DNA of 64,000 bases from Enhydrobacter sp. (GCA_025808875.1 CP075528.1:868001-932000); one strand, 5' to 3'. Shown: positions 25,947 through 34,882, counted from the stretch's first letter. Program-made: numbers and translations. Notes: generated by a model from the letters alone, not told the origin.

Positions 25947-27182
25947 ATGGCGCATATCCGTTTGAATACCCACCCCTCGCAGGGCGGCCGCATGGCTCCC
26001 CCGGTGATCTGGGGTGCGCGCGATCCGCAGCAGAGGGGTCCCGTCGTCGGCACAGTGGCCGATCCGGCCCGGCGCAACGCCATCGGCGTGCATTCGGGCA
26101 GCTACGGCGTCTATCGCGCGCTCGCCATCGCCGCCCAGGAGCTGAAGCGCGACCATCGGCCGGATTTCACCAATACCGCGCCGGCCGAGCCGATTGGCCC
26201 GTTCGAGAGCTGGTTCGATGCGAAGAAGATCGTGTCGCTCGATCCGTGGGGCCACATGGTCGCCGATGTCTTTGCCGACAAGCTGGCGGCCGGTTGGGAC
26301 ATCCGCCCGACCATCGCCGTCACCAAGGCGCATGTCGGCCTGCCCGAGACCAGGGACGCGATCGCGGCCGGGCGGCTCAGGCCCGACAACGACATCCTCT
26401 CCTCGTCGGGCGACGTCAGGGTCACCAAGGCGGCGGTCGAGCCGGTGTGGTGGCTGCCGGGCATCGCCGAGCGTTTTGGCGTCAAGGAGAGCGAGCTGCG
26501 GCGCGTGCTGTTCGAGCAGACGGGCGGCATGTACACCGAACTGGTAACGCGGCCCGACCTCGAACTGTTCCTGCCGCCGATCGGCGGCTCGACGGTCTAT
26601 TTCTTCGGCGACGTGGCGAAGCTCGGCAAGGCGGAGACGAGGATCGCCTGTCGCCTCCACGACGAGTGCAACGGCTCCGACGTGTTCGGCTCCGACATCT
26701 GCACCTGCCGGCCCTACCTCGCGCACGGCATCGAGATCTGCATCGAGATGGCGCAGCAGGGCGGGGTCGGCGTGGTCGTCTACAACCGCAAGGAAGGGCG
26801 CGCGCTGGGCGAGGTCACCAAGTTCCTGGTCTACAACGCGCGCAAGCGCCAGCCGGGAGGCGATTCGGCGGCACAGTACTTCAATCGCACGGAGTGCGTG
26901 GCGGGCGTTCAGGACATGCGTTTCCAGGAGCTGATGCCCGACGTGTTCCATTGGCTCGGCATCGCCCGCATCGACCGCTTCGCCTCGATGAGCAACATGA
27001 AGAGCGACGCCTTGCGCGAGCAGGGCATCGAGATCGTCGAGCAGGTGCCAATCCCCGACGAGCTGATCCCGGCGGACGCGCTGGTGGAGATGGATGCCAA
27101 GAAGGCCGCCGGCTACTTCAGCCCGGTCAAGCCGCTCGTCGCCGACCTCGTCAAGGCCAAGGGCCGTGGCCTCGAGGACTAG
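25947..27182 (+). CDS. GTP-cyclohydrolase-II-like URC1 protein of uracil catabolism
   Basis: 411-residue protein with a C-terminal GTP cyclohydrolase II-like domain. The three zinc cysteines are C241, C252 and C254 (spacing 11 and 2 as in RibA), and the region GGVGVVVYNRKEGRALG parallels the RibA active-site loop. The long N-terminal half (about 200 residues) is not found in RibA and is typical of the URC1-type branch used in the URC pyrimidine-degradation pathway. The identification rests on the following DUF1688 (URC4) and uracil phosphoribosyltransferase genes. ATG 25947 chosen; TTG 25929 possible. Confidence 0.87.
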   Translation: MAHIRLNTHPSQGGRMAPPVIWGARDPQQRGPVVGTVADPARRNAIGVHSGSYGVYRALAIAAQELKRDHRPDFTNTAPAEPIGPFESWFDAKKIVSLDPWGHMVADVFADKLAAGWDIRPTIAVTKAHVGLPETRDAIAAGRLRPDNDILSSSGDVRVTKAAVEPVWWLPGIAERFGVKESELRRVLFEQTGGMYTELVTRPDLELFLPPIGGSTVYFFGDVAKLGKAETRIACRLHDECNGSDVFGSDICTCRPYLAHGIEICIEMAQQGGVGVVVYNRKEGRALGEVTKFLVYNARKRQPGGDSAAQYFNRTECVAGVQDMRFQELMPDVFHWLGIARIDRFASMSNMKSDALREQGIEIVEQVPIPDELIPADALVEMDAKKAAGYFSPVKPLVADLVKAKGRGLED

Positions 27183-27632
27183 CTACGGGCAGCGGCGGGC
27201 GAACGGCACCGGACTGCCGCCATTGGTGAACACGCCGTCGCGGATCAGGACCTGGTTGGTGTCGACGAGCGTGGACTGCACGACGCGCATGCCCTGGGCG
27301 GTGAACTCCAGGGTTTCAACGGTGCACCGGCCGTTCTGGTCGCGCCAGTTGGTGCGGTCGTGGCGCGTGCGGATGCGCAGCGTGCCGGCCGTCAACGGCT
27401 CGGCGCCTTCCAGCGCATGCTCGTACAGGCCATCGGCGCCGCCATCGAAGCGGCGGCGCAACTGGCCGTCGGCGCCGGCGAACCAGATCGTGTACCAGTT
27501 GCCCTGGCTGCGCGGCGTGGCGCAGTCGGACGACCACGTGCCGAGCAGGCCTTATTTCTGCGCGACGACGAGCTGCGACTGGGCCATCGCGGGCAGCGAC
27601 AACAGCACGATGAGCAGTATCCAGCGAAGCAT
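27183..27632 (-). pseudogene. Exported hypothetical protein with in-frame stop after the signal peptide
   Basis: Starts at ATG 27632 with a good AAGGAG ribosome-binding site and codes a normal signal peptide (MLRWILLIVLLSLPAMAQ...). Codon 27 is TAA (27552-27554), after which the same frame runs on for 122 codons (GLLGTWSSDCATPRSQGNW... to ...FARRCP). The intact paralogue at 25253-25720 has a tyrosine codon exactly there (SYGVLGTW), so one base change (TAC or TAT to TAA) explains the break. It lies antisense, between URC1 and URC4. A sequencing error is the main alternative. Confidence 0.78.
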
Positions 27633-27686
27633 CGACGTCTCCTTCGGGCCGACCGATCTTCCCAGCGCCGGCCGGGCGGTTCAACG

Positions 27687-28823
27687 ATGAAGGAGCTGAT
27701 GAGTGCTTCGGCCGTGCGCGCCAAGGCGGGCGAGATCCTCAAGTTCGTCGAGGACGGGCGTTCGGCCTGGTTCGCGCTCGATCCCAATGGGCTGGAAGCG
27801 GCGGTTCAGGCGACGCTCGAGGTGACGCGGCGGCGCTTTCCCAACCCGGCCAGGATCCCGTTTCATTCGCGCTGGCGACATTTCGAGGCAGGCGGGCGCG
27901 ACCGCTGGGCGGCGCTGGCGGCGCGGCTCACGCATCTGCCGCGCGAGGAGGTGGCGCGCCGGCGCGTCGATCTCGCCATGGTCTCGGTGCTGCTCGATGC
28001 CGGCGCCGGTCCCGCCTGGAGCTATCGCGAGCCCGATACGGGCGACACCTACGCGCGCTCGGAAGGCCTGGGCGTGGCGAGCCTGGACATGTTCGCGGCG
28101 GGCGCATTCAGCGCCGATCCCGAGAGCGATCCCTTGCGGGTCGATGCCGGGCGGTTGGCGGCGCTGACACCGCTCGACATCGCCATGGGCTTCCAGGTGA
28201 AGGCGCACAATCCGCTGCTCGGGCTGGAGGGCCGCACCGAGCTGCTGCGCAAGCTCGGCAACACCGGCCTCGCGCGGCCCGGCGCGCTGCTCAATCTCCT
28301 GGCCGTCGGCGGCGCGGTGAAGGCCGAGGCGATCCTGGCGGCGATCCTCGACCATCTCTCCCCGATCTGGCCCAACCCACGCGGCGACGTGTGGGACCAC
28401 CCGGCGATCGGCGCCGTGCCGTTCCACAAGCTCTCGCAATGGATGTCCTACTCGCTGGTCGAGCCGCTGCAAGGCGCGGGGCTCGAGGTCGTCGCCCTCG
28501 ATGCGCTGACCGGCCTGCCGGAATATCGCAACGGCGGGCTGCTGGTCGATGCGGGCGCGCTCCGGCCCAAGCAGTCGGCGCTGCTGACCGACATCTTCGC
28601 GCCGGGCGACGAGCCGATCGTCGAATGGCGCGCGCTCACCGTGGCCCTGCTCGACCGCATCGCCCGGCAGGTCCGGCTGCATCTCGGGCTCGACGCCGAA
28701 CGCCTGCCGCTGGTCAAGGTGCTGGAGGCCGGCACCTGGTTCGCCGGCCGCATCCTCGCCAGCCAGCGCCGCGAGGACGGCGGTCCGCCGATCAGGGTGG
28801 AGAGCGACGGCACGGTGTTCTGA
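27687..28823 (+). CDS. DUF1688 (URC4-like) protein of uracil catabolism
   Basis: 378-residue protein matching the DUF1688 family by its N-terminal [22 protein letters not shown], the [14 protein letters not shown] block and the C-terminal [17 protein letters not shown]. In yeasts of the Lachancea type the homologue URC4 is essential for growth on uracil as nitrogen source; its reaction is not well defined. ATG 27687 follows the URC1 and antisense pseudogene region. Uracil phosphoribosyltransferase starts 22 bp downstream, giving the URC1-URC4-UPRT set. Confidence 0.87.
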   Translation: MKELMSASAVRAKAGEILKFVEDGRSAWFALDPNGLEAAVQATLEVTRRRFPNPARIPFHSRWRHFEAGGRDRWAALAARLTHLPREEVARRRVDLAMVSVLLDAGAGPAWSYREPDTGDTYARSEGLGVASLDMFAAGAFSADPESDPLRVDAGRLAALTPLDIAMGFQVKAHNPLLGLEGRTELLRKLGNTGLARPGALLNLLAVGGAVKAEAILAAILDHLSPIWPNPRGDVWDHPAIGAVPFHKLSQWMSYSLVEPLQGAGLEVVALDALTGLPEYRNGGLLVDAGALRPKQSALLTDIFAPGDEPIVEWRALTVALLDRIARQVRLHLGLDAERLPLVKVLEAGTWFAGRILASQRREDGGPPIRVESDGTVF

Positions 28824-28845
28824 GGAAATCCGGAGGGGGAGAAGA

Positions 28846-29487
28846 ATGATGTCACTGCCGCATTCGATCCACGTCGTGACGCACCCGCTGGTGCAGCACA
28901 AGCTCACCAAGCTGCGCGACAGGCAGACGTCGAGCGCCAATTTCCGCCGGCTGCTGCGCGAGATCGGCCTGCTGCTGGGCTACGACGCCACGCGCGACCT
29001 GCCGCTGGTGACGACGCGCATCGAGACGCCGATCGAGGGCATGGAGGCGCCGCTGCTCGAAGGCAAGAAGCTGGTCGTCGTGCCGATCCTGCGCGCCGGC
29101 CTCGGCCTCGCCGAGGGCATCATCGACCTGGTGCCGCTCGCCAGGGTCGGTCATGTCGGGCTGTACCGCGATCCCAAGACGCTGCAGGCCGTCGAGTACT
29201 ACTTCAAGATGCCGGCCGACATCGCCGACCGCGACGTCATCGTCTGCGATCCCATGCTGGCGACGGCGCATTCGGCGATCGCCGCGGTCGACCGCATGAA
29301 GGAGGTCGGCGCGAAGCGGATCAAGTTCATCTGCATCCTGGGTTCCGAGCAGGGCGCACGCGCCTTCGCCGAGGTCCATCCCGACGTGCCGGTGTTCGCC
29401 GCCGCCGTCGATGCGAAACTCAACGATCACGGGTATATTGTGCCCGGCCTCGGTGACGCGGGCGACCGCCTGTTCGGCACCAAATAG
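28846..29487 (+). CDS. upp: Uracil phosphoribosyltransferase (URC6-like)
   Basis: 213-residue UPRT: makes UMP from uracil and PRPP. PRPP loop [19 protein letters not shown] (usual DPMLATGGS; here AHS) and the uracil-binding C-terminus [18 protein letters not shown] are conserved. Two ATG codons (28846, 28849) follow a strong GGAGGGGGAGAAG site. In the URC pathway UPRT supplies the nucleotide that is then degraded, so its location here suggests a catabolic rather than salvage role. Confidence 0.93.
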   Translation: MMSLPHSIHVVTHPLVQHKLTKLRDRQTSSANFRRLLREIGLLLGYDATRDLPLVTTRIETPIEGMEAPLLEGKKLVVVPILRAGLGLAEGIIDLVPLARVGHVGLYRDPKTLQAVEYYFKMPADIADRDVIVCDPMLATAHSAIAAVDRMKEVGAKRIKFICILGSEQGARAFAEVHPDVPVFAAAVDAKLNDHGYIVPGLGDAGDRLFGTK

Positions 29488-29498
29488 GGGGAAATGCC

Positions 29499-29885
29499 AT
29501 GACGCCCGATCTCGAATATCTGCTGTTTTCGGTGATTCTGTGCTTCGTCCAGATGCTGGCGGCGGCGTCGCTCGCCAACCAGCAGGTCGGCCTCACGACG
29601 CTGGCTGGCAACCGCGAGGGCCTGGGCGAACTGGCCGGTGCGGCCGGCCGCGCCAAGCGCGCGCACCAGAACATGGTCGAGAACCTGGTGCTGTTCGCCG
29701 CGCTGGTGCTGATCGCCGCCGCCGCCGGCAAGGCCAACGCCGCGACGGCGCTGGGCGCCACGATCTTCTTCTGGGCGCGGCTCGCCTATGCGATCGTCTA
29801 CCTGATCGGCGTGCCCTGGCTGCGCACCGTGCTGTGGTTCGTGTCGGTGATCGGCATGATCCTGATCGCGCTGCAGCTGCTGTAG
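29499..29885 (+). CDS. MAPEG-family membrane protein
   Basis: 128-residue inner-membrane protein with four hydrophobic helices. The stretch RAKRAHQNMVENLVLFAALVL (about 50-70), with the E-N pair, is the MAPEG hallmark (membrane-associated eicosanoid/glutathione metabolism fold). Enzymatic role in bacteria is unclear. Starts 11 bp after upp and could be on the same transcript; convergent with the next cupin gene. Confidence 0.85.
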   Translation: MTPDLEYLLFSVILCFVQMLAAASLANQQVGLTTLAGNREGLGELAGAAGRAKRAHQNMVENLVLFAALVLIAAAAGKANAATALGATIFFWARLAYAIVYLIGVPWLRTVLWFVSVIGMILIALQLL

Positions 29886-29898
29886 CGCGGGCGTTCCG

Positions 29899-30285
29899 TC
29901 AGTCGCGGCCGGGATCCTCGCTCCGCGAGGTGTCGTTGCCGCTCGACGAGGTGATGAACAGCAGCGACACGACGGGCCTGGGTTCCTGGCGATGCCAGCG
30001 GCCCTTCGGCACGACGAAGACCGCGCCGGGCGACAGCGTCGTCATGTGGGGGCCGTCGTCGAGCAGCACGGTGACCTCGACCGCGCCGTCGAGCACCTGC
30101 AGCAGCTCGTCGTCGGGATGGCGCTCCCATGGCGTCAGGCCGGAGAATCGGATGGCGCCGACCATGCACTGGTTGAACGTGCCGAGGATGCGCACCGCCG
30201 CCATCGCCTCGGCCCCGGTCGTGGCGTCGGTAACCTCGAGCTCGGGCAGGCCGGCGAGGGCGGTGGAGATGTCACTGGCGAGCAT
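29899..30285 (-). CDS. Small cupin-domain protein
   Basis: 128 residues. Cupin motif 1: TPWERHPDDELLQVLDGAVEVTVLL; motif 2: LSPGAVFVVPKGRWHRQEP. Resembles single-domain cupins with unknown ligand. ATG 30285 has an AAAGGAG site 6 bases upstream. Convergent with the MAPEG gene (13-bp gap). Confidence 0.78.
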   Translation of the reverse strand: MLASDISTALAGLPELEVTDATTGAEAMAAVRILGTFNQCMVGAIRFSGLTPWERHPDDELLQVLDGAVEVTVLLDDGPHMTTLSPGAVFVVPKGRWHRQEPRPVVSLLFITSSSGNDTSRSEDPGRD

Positions 30286-30350
30286 GGCGGCTCCTTTCCA
30301 AGTCGACAGGCTACCACACTGCGAACGATTCGCATCCTGCGGCCTGCCCG

Positions 30351-30983
30351 TCAATCCGCGCTTTCGCAGTCGATGCAGAGAAAGAGTCGTGTCACGCCGC
30401 TGCCTTCGACCGGCGGCGACCGATGCAGGACGGCGCGGTCGCCGGCGAGGGGCACGCCCTTGAAGAGCGCGACGGAGTAAGGCGCGACCTCGTTGAGCGG
30501 ACCGGCGTAGCGCCGCTGGGCGCGGCTGGCGCGGCGTGCTTCGCCGAGCGGAGGCCATTGCGTACCGGGCCCGCGATAGGTCGCGTTCAGCCTCAGTCCG
30601 ACGTGATCGCGGTGGAAGCGCCAGCAGGAATCGTGGTCGACGGCCTCGAGCCGGACCTCGATGGCGGCGGCGCGCGCGATCGCGGCGAACCGCTCGACCA
30701 GGGCGACGACGTCGTCGATCAGCAGCCGTCGGCGCGGATCGTGCAGGCCGACGAGATGGCAGAGTGTCTCGAGGTGGGACGGGGCCTGGTCGGGCGCGCA
30801 GACGAAACGGCCCTCCGGCAGCCGTTCCGCCGGCACCGCGTCGAGCCAGTCGGCGAAGCCGGCGGGACGCCGCCGGCGCCAGATGGCGAGCGCGACGTCG
30901 GGATCGCGAACCTCGGCGAGGATTTCGGCGGCGGATCCCTCGACCACTCGCGCGGTGCCCGCCGGCGTCAGGGCGCCTCGCAT
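30351..30983 (-). CDS. DUF1826-family protein of the zinc operon
   Basis: 210 residues. The central FHRDHVGLRLNATYRGPGTQW block and the C-terminal HRSPPVEGSGVTRLFLCIDC are the conserved parts of DUF1826, a family of unknown reaction often found beside COG0523 zinc GTPases. It overlaps the GTPase gene by 16 bp, so they are cotranscribed. The Zur-like box upstream of the operon suggests a job during zinc limitation. Confidence 0.78.
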   Translation of the reverse strand: MRGALTPAGTARVVEGSAAEILAEVRDPDVALAIWRRRRPAGFADWLDAVPAERLPEGRFVCAPDQAPSHLETLCHLVGLHDPRRRLLIDDVVALVERFAAIARAAAIEVRLEAVDHDSCWRFHRDHVGLRLNATYRGPGTQWPPLGEARRASRAQRRYAGPLNEVAPYSVALFKGVPLAGDRAVLHRSPPVEGSGVTRLFLCIDCESAD

Positions 30984-31930
30984 GCGGCGAAGCGCCAGCG
31001 CAACTCCATGTCGTCGAGATCGCGGCCGATCAGCACGAACTTCGAGGCGCGCAGCTCGTCGAGCCGCCAGGGCCGGCCCCGCCCGGCGTCCATCAGCATG
31101 TGGACGCCCTGGAAGACGTAGCGCTCCTCGCTGCCGGCGAAATCGAGAATGCCCTTGCAGCGCAGGATGTCGGCGCCGCGGCGGCGCAGGAGGTCGGAGA
31201 TCCAGTCCATGAACTTGCCGGCATCGAGCGGGCGGTCGGTGTGCAGCGACACGCTGCGGATGTCGTCGTCGTGCTCGTGGGTCGCATCGGTGAGGAAGTC
31301 CGGCTCGATCGCGAGGATGCGATCGAGGTCGAAGCTGCCCCGATCGAGCAGCTCCCCGATCTCGACGCCGCAGTGCCGGGTGCGGCGGATACTCGCCATC
31401 GGGTTCATCGCCCGGATGCGGGCCTCGACGCGGTCCAGTTCCTCCGGCGACACCAGGTCGATCTTGTTGAGGAGCACGATGTCGGCGAAGGCGATCTGCT
31501 CGGCGGCCTCGTGGCTGTCGTCGAGGCGCAGCAGGAGATGGCGCGCATCGGCGACGGTGACGATGGCGTCGAGCCTGGTGCGACGGCGCACGTCGTCGTC
31601 GACGAAGAAGGTCTGCGCCACCGGGGCAGGATCGGCCAGCCCCGTGGTCTCGATCAGGATGCCGTCGAACTTCTGCTTGCGCTTCATCAGCCCTTCGATG
31701 ATGCGGATCAGGTCGCCGCGCACGGTGCAGCAGATGCAGCCGTTGTTCATCTCGAAGACTTCCTCGTCGGCGTTGACCACGAGGTCGTTGTCGACGCCGA
31801 GCTCGCCGAACTCGTTGACGATGACGGCGTACTTCTTGCCATGCTGCGCGCTCAGGATGCGGTTGAGCAGGGTGGTCTTGCCGGCGCCGAGATAGCCGGT
31901 CAGGACGGTCACCGGGACGGGGTCAGACAT
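30968..31930 (-). CDS. COG0523 (CobW/ZigA-type) metal-chaperone GTPase
   Basis: 320-residue G3E GTPase. Walker A GYLGAGKT at 12-19, metal-binding GCICC at 64-68, Walker B-like ILIETTGLADPAPV, NKID guanine-recognition motif, and a C-terminal CobW_C domain. A short HEHDDD cluster in the middle could bind zinc. The Zur-type operator and DUF1826 partner point to zinc supply under limitation rather than cobalamin synthesis. The start ATG 31930 overlaps the stop of the small upstream ORF. Confidence 0.92.
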   Translation of the reverse strand: MSDPVPVTVLTGYLGAGKTTLLNRILSAQHGKKYAVIVNEFGELGVDNDLVVNADEEVFEMNNGCICCTVRGDLIRIIEGLMKRKQKFDGILIETTGLADPAPVAQTFFVDDDVRRRTRLDAIVTVADARHLLLRLDDSHEAAEQIAFADIVLLNKIDLVSPEELDRVEARIRAMNPMASIRRTRHCGVEIGELLDRGSFDLDRILAIEPDFLTDATHEHDDDIRSVSLHTDRPLDAGKFMDWISDLLRRRGADILRCKGILDFAGSEERYVFQGVHMLMDAGRGRPWRLDELRASKFVLIGRDLDDMELRWRFAACEAP

Positions 31931-32132
31931 GCCTCGCCTCCTCGCCGCCGGCGCTCGCGGCCGCCGGCTCGACGCGGCGGACCTGTCGCTCCCGGCGGAT
32001 GGCGTCGATGCTCGCGCCCAACGCATGTTCGAGCCGGTGCAACAGGCGCTGCGCTGCGCCGCTGCCTCGACCGGCGGCCTGACGCAGCAGCGGGATGACG
32101 ACGGTGGCTTCATGTCGGCTCAGTCGGGGCAT
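31923..32132 (-). CDS. Small basic hypothetical protein, first gene of the Zur-box operon
   Basis: 69 residues (ATG 32132; an ATG at 32153 gives 76). It is rich in Arg and His (PRLSRHEATVVIPLLRQAAG, later IDAIRRERQVRRVE). AAGGAGG lies 11 bases upstream of ATG 32132. The 3' end overlaps the GTPase start by 8 bp, suggesting translational coupling. It may be a real small protein or a leader; no family recognised. Confidence 0.5.
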   Translation of the reverse strand: MPRLSRHEATVVIPLLRQAAGRGSGAAQRLLHRLEHALGASIDAIRRERQVRRVEPAAASAGGEEARHV

Positions 32133-32160
32133 GCCTCGGCGTTCCTCCTTCATATATGGG

Positions 32161-32179
32161 AATGTTATAATATAACATT
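32161..32179. promoter_or_regulatory. Zur-type operator palindrome
   Basis: AATGTTATAATATAACATT is a perfect 19-bp palindrome around one central base and fits the alphaproteobacterial Zur consensus (TGTTATANTATAACA). It lies 28 bp before the small ORF of the GTPase/DUF1826 operon and 72 bp before the divergent M20 amidohydrolase. Repression by zinc-loaded Zur of the leftward operon is the likely role; an effect on the rightward gene is possible. Confidence 0.8.
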
Positions 32180-32251
32180 TCTTAATTCAAGCCAGACTGT
32201 CTCCTGGTTCGACGCCGCGCTATAGCCGGTCGCATAAATCAGGAGTACCCG

Positions 32252-33511
32252 ATGGACACCGTGATGCCGCAAACCAGCGGCGAGATCGCCGACTGGATCT
32301 CGACCGCCGCCCTTCACCTCGAACAGAAGGTCATCGCCTGGCGCCGCGACATCCATCAGAACCCCGAGCTCGGCTATCACGAGACGCGCACGGCGGCGCT
32401 TGCCGCCGGGCACCTGCGCCAGCTCGGCTACGAGGTCCGCACCGGCGTCGGCGACACCGGCGTGGTCGGCGTGCTGAAGGGCGGCAAGCCGGGCGGCGTC
32501 GTGGCGCTGCGCGCCGACATGGACGCGCTGCCGGTGGAGGAGCGCGTCGACCTTCCCTTCGCGTCGAAAGCCAAGGCGATGTGGCAGGGCAAGATGACGC
32601 CGGTCATGCATGCCTGCGGCCACGATTGCCACGTTGCCATCCTGATGGGCGTGGCCGAGATCCTGGCCAAGTACCGCGCCGAGCTGACCGGCACCGTGGT
32701 GCTGCTGTTCCAGCCCAACGAGGAAGGCTACGAGGGCCGGCCGAGCGGCGCTCAGGCGATGATCGACGACGGCGCGCTCGCTGATCCCGCCCCGTCGGCG
32801 GTGTTCGGCCTGCACGTCACCTCACACCAGGCCTCGGGCCAGATCGCGCTACGGCCGGGTGGGTTGATGGCGAGCGCCGACCGCCTGCGCATCAACGTCG
32901 ACGGCCGCCAGACCCATGCCTCGATGCCGTGGCGTGGCGTCGATCCGGTGGTCATCTCGGCGCAGATCATCCTCGCGCTGCAGACGGTGGTGACGCGGCA
33001 GATCGACACGACGGCGTCGCCCGCCGTGCTCTCCATCTCGACCATCCATGGCGGCGTGCGCAGCAACATCCTGCCCGACGACGTGGTGATGGAGGGCACC
33101 CTGCGCGTGCACGACGAGGGGGTGCGCGCCGAGATCAAGCAGCGCATCGCCCGCACCGCCGCGACCATCGCCGAGGCGGGCGGCGGCACGGCGGCGCTCG
33201 ACATCGGCGAGGGCGTGCCGGTGACCTACAACGATCCGGCGCTGACGCAGTGGGGCACTCGCAGCCTGGGCGACGGCGTCGGCGCGGCGCGCATCCGGGA
33301 ATGCCCGCCGGTGATGGGTGCGGAGGACTTCTCCATCCTCGCCCAGCAGGTGCCGGGCATGTTCTTCTTCCTCGGCATCACGCCGCCCGGCGAGGACCCG
33401 CATCACGCGCCGGCCAACCACTCGCCGCTATTCCATGTCGACGAGGACGCGCTGAAGTACGGCGTGCGTGCGCTCGCCTACCTCGCCATCGACTACCTGC
33501 GGCGCAGCTGA
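32252..33511 (+). CDS. M20-family amidohydrolase (hippurate/aminoacylase type)
   Basis: 419-residue M20D metallo-amidohydrolase. Metal-binding elements: RADMDALP, MHACGHDCHVA (C122, H124), QPNEEG (E157/E158), and the C-terminal NHSPLF. Typically removes an acyl group from an amino acid (hippurate, indole-acetyl or N-acetyl amino acids) in the cytoplasm. Divergent from the Zur-controlled operon and sharing the same intergenic region, so zinc status may affect it. Followed by cobF after 35 bp. Confidence 0.88.
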   Translation: MDTVMPQTSGEIADWISTAALHLEQKVIAWRRDIHQNPELGYHETRTAALAAGHLRQLGYEVRTGVGDTGVVGVLKGGKPGGVVALRADMDALPVEERVDLPFASKAKAMWQGKMTPVMHACGHDCHVAILMGVAEILAKYRAELTGTVVLLFQPNEEGYEGRPSGAQAMIDDGALADPAPSAVFGLHVTSHQASGQIALRPGGLMASADRLRINVDGRQTHASMPWRGVDPVVISAQIILALQTVVTRQIDTTASPAVLSISTIHGGVRSNILPDDVVMEGTLRVHDEGVRAEIKQRIARTAATIAEAGGGTAALDIGEGVPVTYNDPALTQWGTRSLGDGVGAARIRECPPVMGAEDFSILAQQVPGMFFFLGITPPGEDPHHAPANHSPLFHVDEDALKYGVRALAYLAIDYLRRS

Positions 33512-33546
33512 CGTCGGGCGGGATTGCATCGGCCGCCGCGCCTCCC

Positions 33547-34302
33547 ATGCGCAAGCTCTCCGTCATCGGCATCGGCGTCGGCGATCCGGATCACCTGACC
33601 CTGCAGGCCGTCGAGGCGCTGCGGCGCACCGACGTCTTCTTCGTGCCGGGCAAGGGCGAGGAGAAGGCCGAGCTGCGCGAGATGCGCCTCGACATCTGCC
33701 GCCAGTTCGCGATCCCGGGCGGCCATCGCATCGTCGACGTCGAGATCCCGCAACGGCGCCGCCAGCCCGCCGACTATCTCGCCGCCGTCGACGACTGGCA
33801 CGCCGAGATCGCGAGCCGCTACGAGCGGGCGTTCCTCGCCGAGCTCGGCGAGGGCGAACGCGGCTCGCTGCTGGTGTGGGGCGACCCCTCGCTCTACGAC
33901 AGCACGCTACGCCTGCTCGAGCGGATCGCCGCGCGCGGCACGGCGCTCGAGGTCGAGGTGATCCCGGGTCTCAGCAGCGTGCAGCTGCTGGCGGCACGTC
34001 ACGGCATCGCGCTCAACCGCATCGGCGGGCCGGTGCTGCTGGCGCCGGCGCGCAAGCTGGCCGACGGCATCCTGCCGGTGGGCGTCGACGACGTCGTCGT
34101 GGTGCTGGACGGCGAGTTGACGTTCAGGCGCTTCGACGGCGAGGCCTTCGACATCTACTGGGGCGCCTGCCTCGGCTCGCCGGACGAGATTCTGATCGCC
34201 GGCCGGCTGGTTGACGTGCGCCAGCGTATCGAAGCAGCGCGCGAGCAGGTCCGCCACCGCAAGGGCTGGATCATGGACGTCTACCTGCTGCGCCGGCGTT
34301 AG
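33547..34302 (+). CDS. cobF: Precorrin-6A synthase (deacetylating)
   Basis: 251-residue SAM-dependent methylase of aerobic cobalamin biosynthesis, which methylates C1 of precorrin-5 with release of acetate. The N-terminal GIGVGDPDHLTLQAVEAL and the LVWGDPSLYDSTLRLLERI segment are CobF hallmarks, as is the later VVVLDGELTFRR. Other cob genes are absent from the window, so it is isolated. It starts 35 bp after the M20 gene. Confidence 0.9.
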   Translation: MRKLSVIGIGVGDPDHLTLQAVEALRRTDVFFVPGKGEEKAELREMRLDICRQFAIPGGHRIVDVEIPQRRRQPADYLAAVDDWHAEIASRYERAFLAELGEGERGSLLVWGDPSLYDSTLRLLERIAARGTALEVEVIPGLSSVQLLAARHGIALNRIGGPVLLAPARKLADGILPVGVDDVVVVLDGELTFRRFDGEAFDIYWGACLGSPDEILIAGRLVDVRQRIEAAREQVRHRKGWIMDVYLLRRR

Positions 34303-34306
34303 TCCC

Positions 34307-34819
34307 TCAGTGCCGTTGATGGCCGGGCTGGGCCGCCCCCATCGCCTCGGCTGCGAGCTCGACGTCGATCCGGCCCGCCTTTTCAAAGACCAGCGCCACC
34401 GGCACCCTGGCGCCCTGGGCGATCGGCGCCTTGAGCTCCATGAACATCAGGTGATAGCCGCCGGGCTTGAGGACGACGGTGGCACCCGGCGGAATCTCGA
34501 GCCCCTTGTCGATTTCGCGCATGCGCATGACCGAGCCTTCCATCTTCATCTCGTGCACCTCGACCTTCAGCGACACGGGACTGGCGGCCGACATCAACCG
34601 GTCGGCCGACGCGCCCTTGTTGGTGATGGCGAGGAAGCCGCCCGCGGTGCGGGCGGTGGATGGGGTGGCGCGCGTCCAGGGCTGGGCGATCTCGAGATCG
34701 CCCAGCTTGTAGGTTTGGGCGACGGCGGGGAATGCCATCGCGATCAGGGCGGCGGCGGCGAAGAGACGACGTGAGAACCTCGCGACCGCGGTGGCCGCGC
34801 GAATTGGAACTGGAGACAT
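34307..34819 (-). CDS. Periplasmic copper chaperone PCu(A)C
   Basis: 170 residues with a signal peptide (residues 1-35). The copper site consists of the conserved HEMKMEGSVMRMR and KPGGYHLMFMEL motifs (His and Met ligands). These chaperones carry Cu(I) to cytochrome oxidase, often with a Sco or DUF461 partner. Cotranscribed, with a 63-bp gap, behind a DUF2946-like protein. Fits with a copper-handling theme also seen in the bufferin-like locus at 44645. Confidence 0.9.
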   Translation of the reverse strand: MSPVPIRAATAVARFSRRLFAAAALIAMAFPAVAQTYKLGDLEIAQPWTRATPSTARTAGGFLAITNKGASADRLMSAASPVSLKVEVHEMKMEGSVMRMREIDKGLEIPPGATVVLKPGGYHLMFMELKAPIAQGARVPVALVFEKAGRIDVELAAEAMGAAQPGHQRH

Positions 34820-34882
34820 GGAATATCCTTCGAATGACGCAACGACACGCGCGCGACAGTCGTCGCGCGCGCACGGAAGTGG

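Noticed and set aside
25947..27182. Riboflavin-pathway ribA
   Set aside because: The N-terminal half is not RibA/RibB-like, and the neighbours are DUF1688 and uracil phosphoribosyltransferase, fitting URC1 better.
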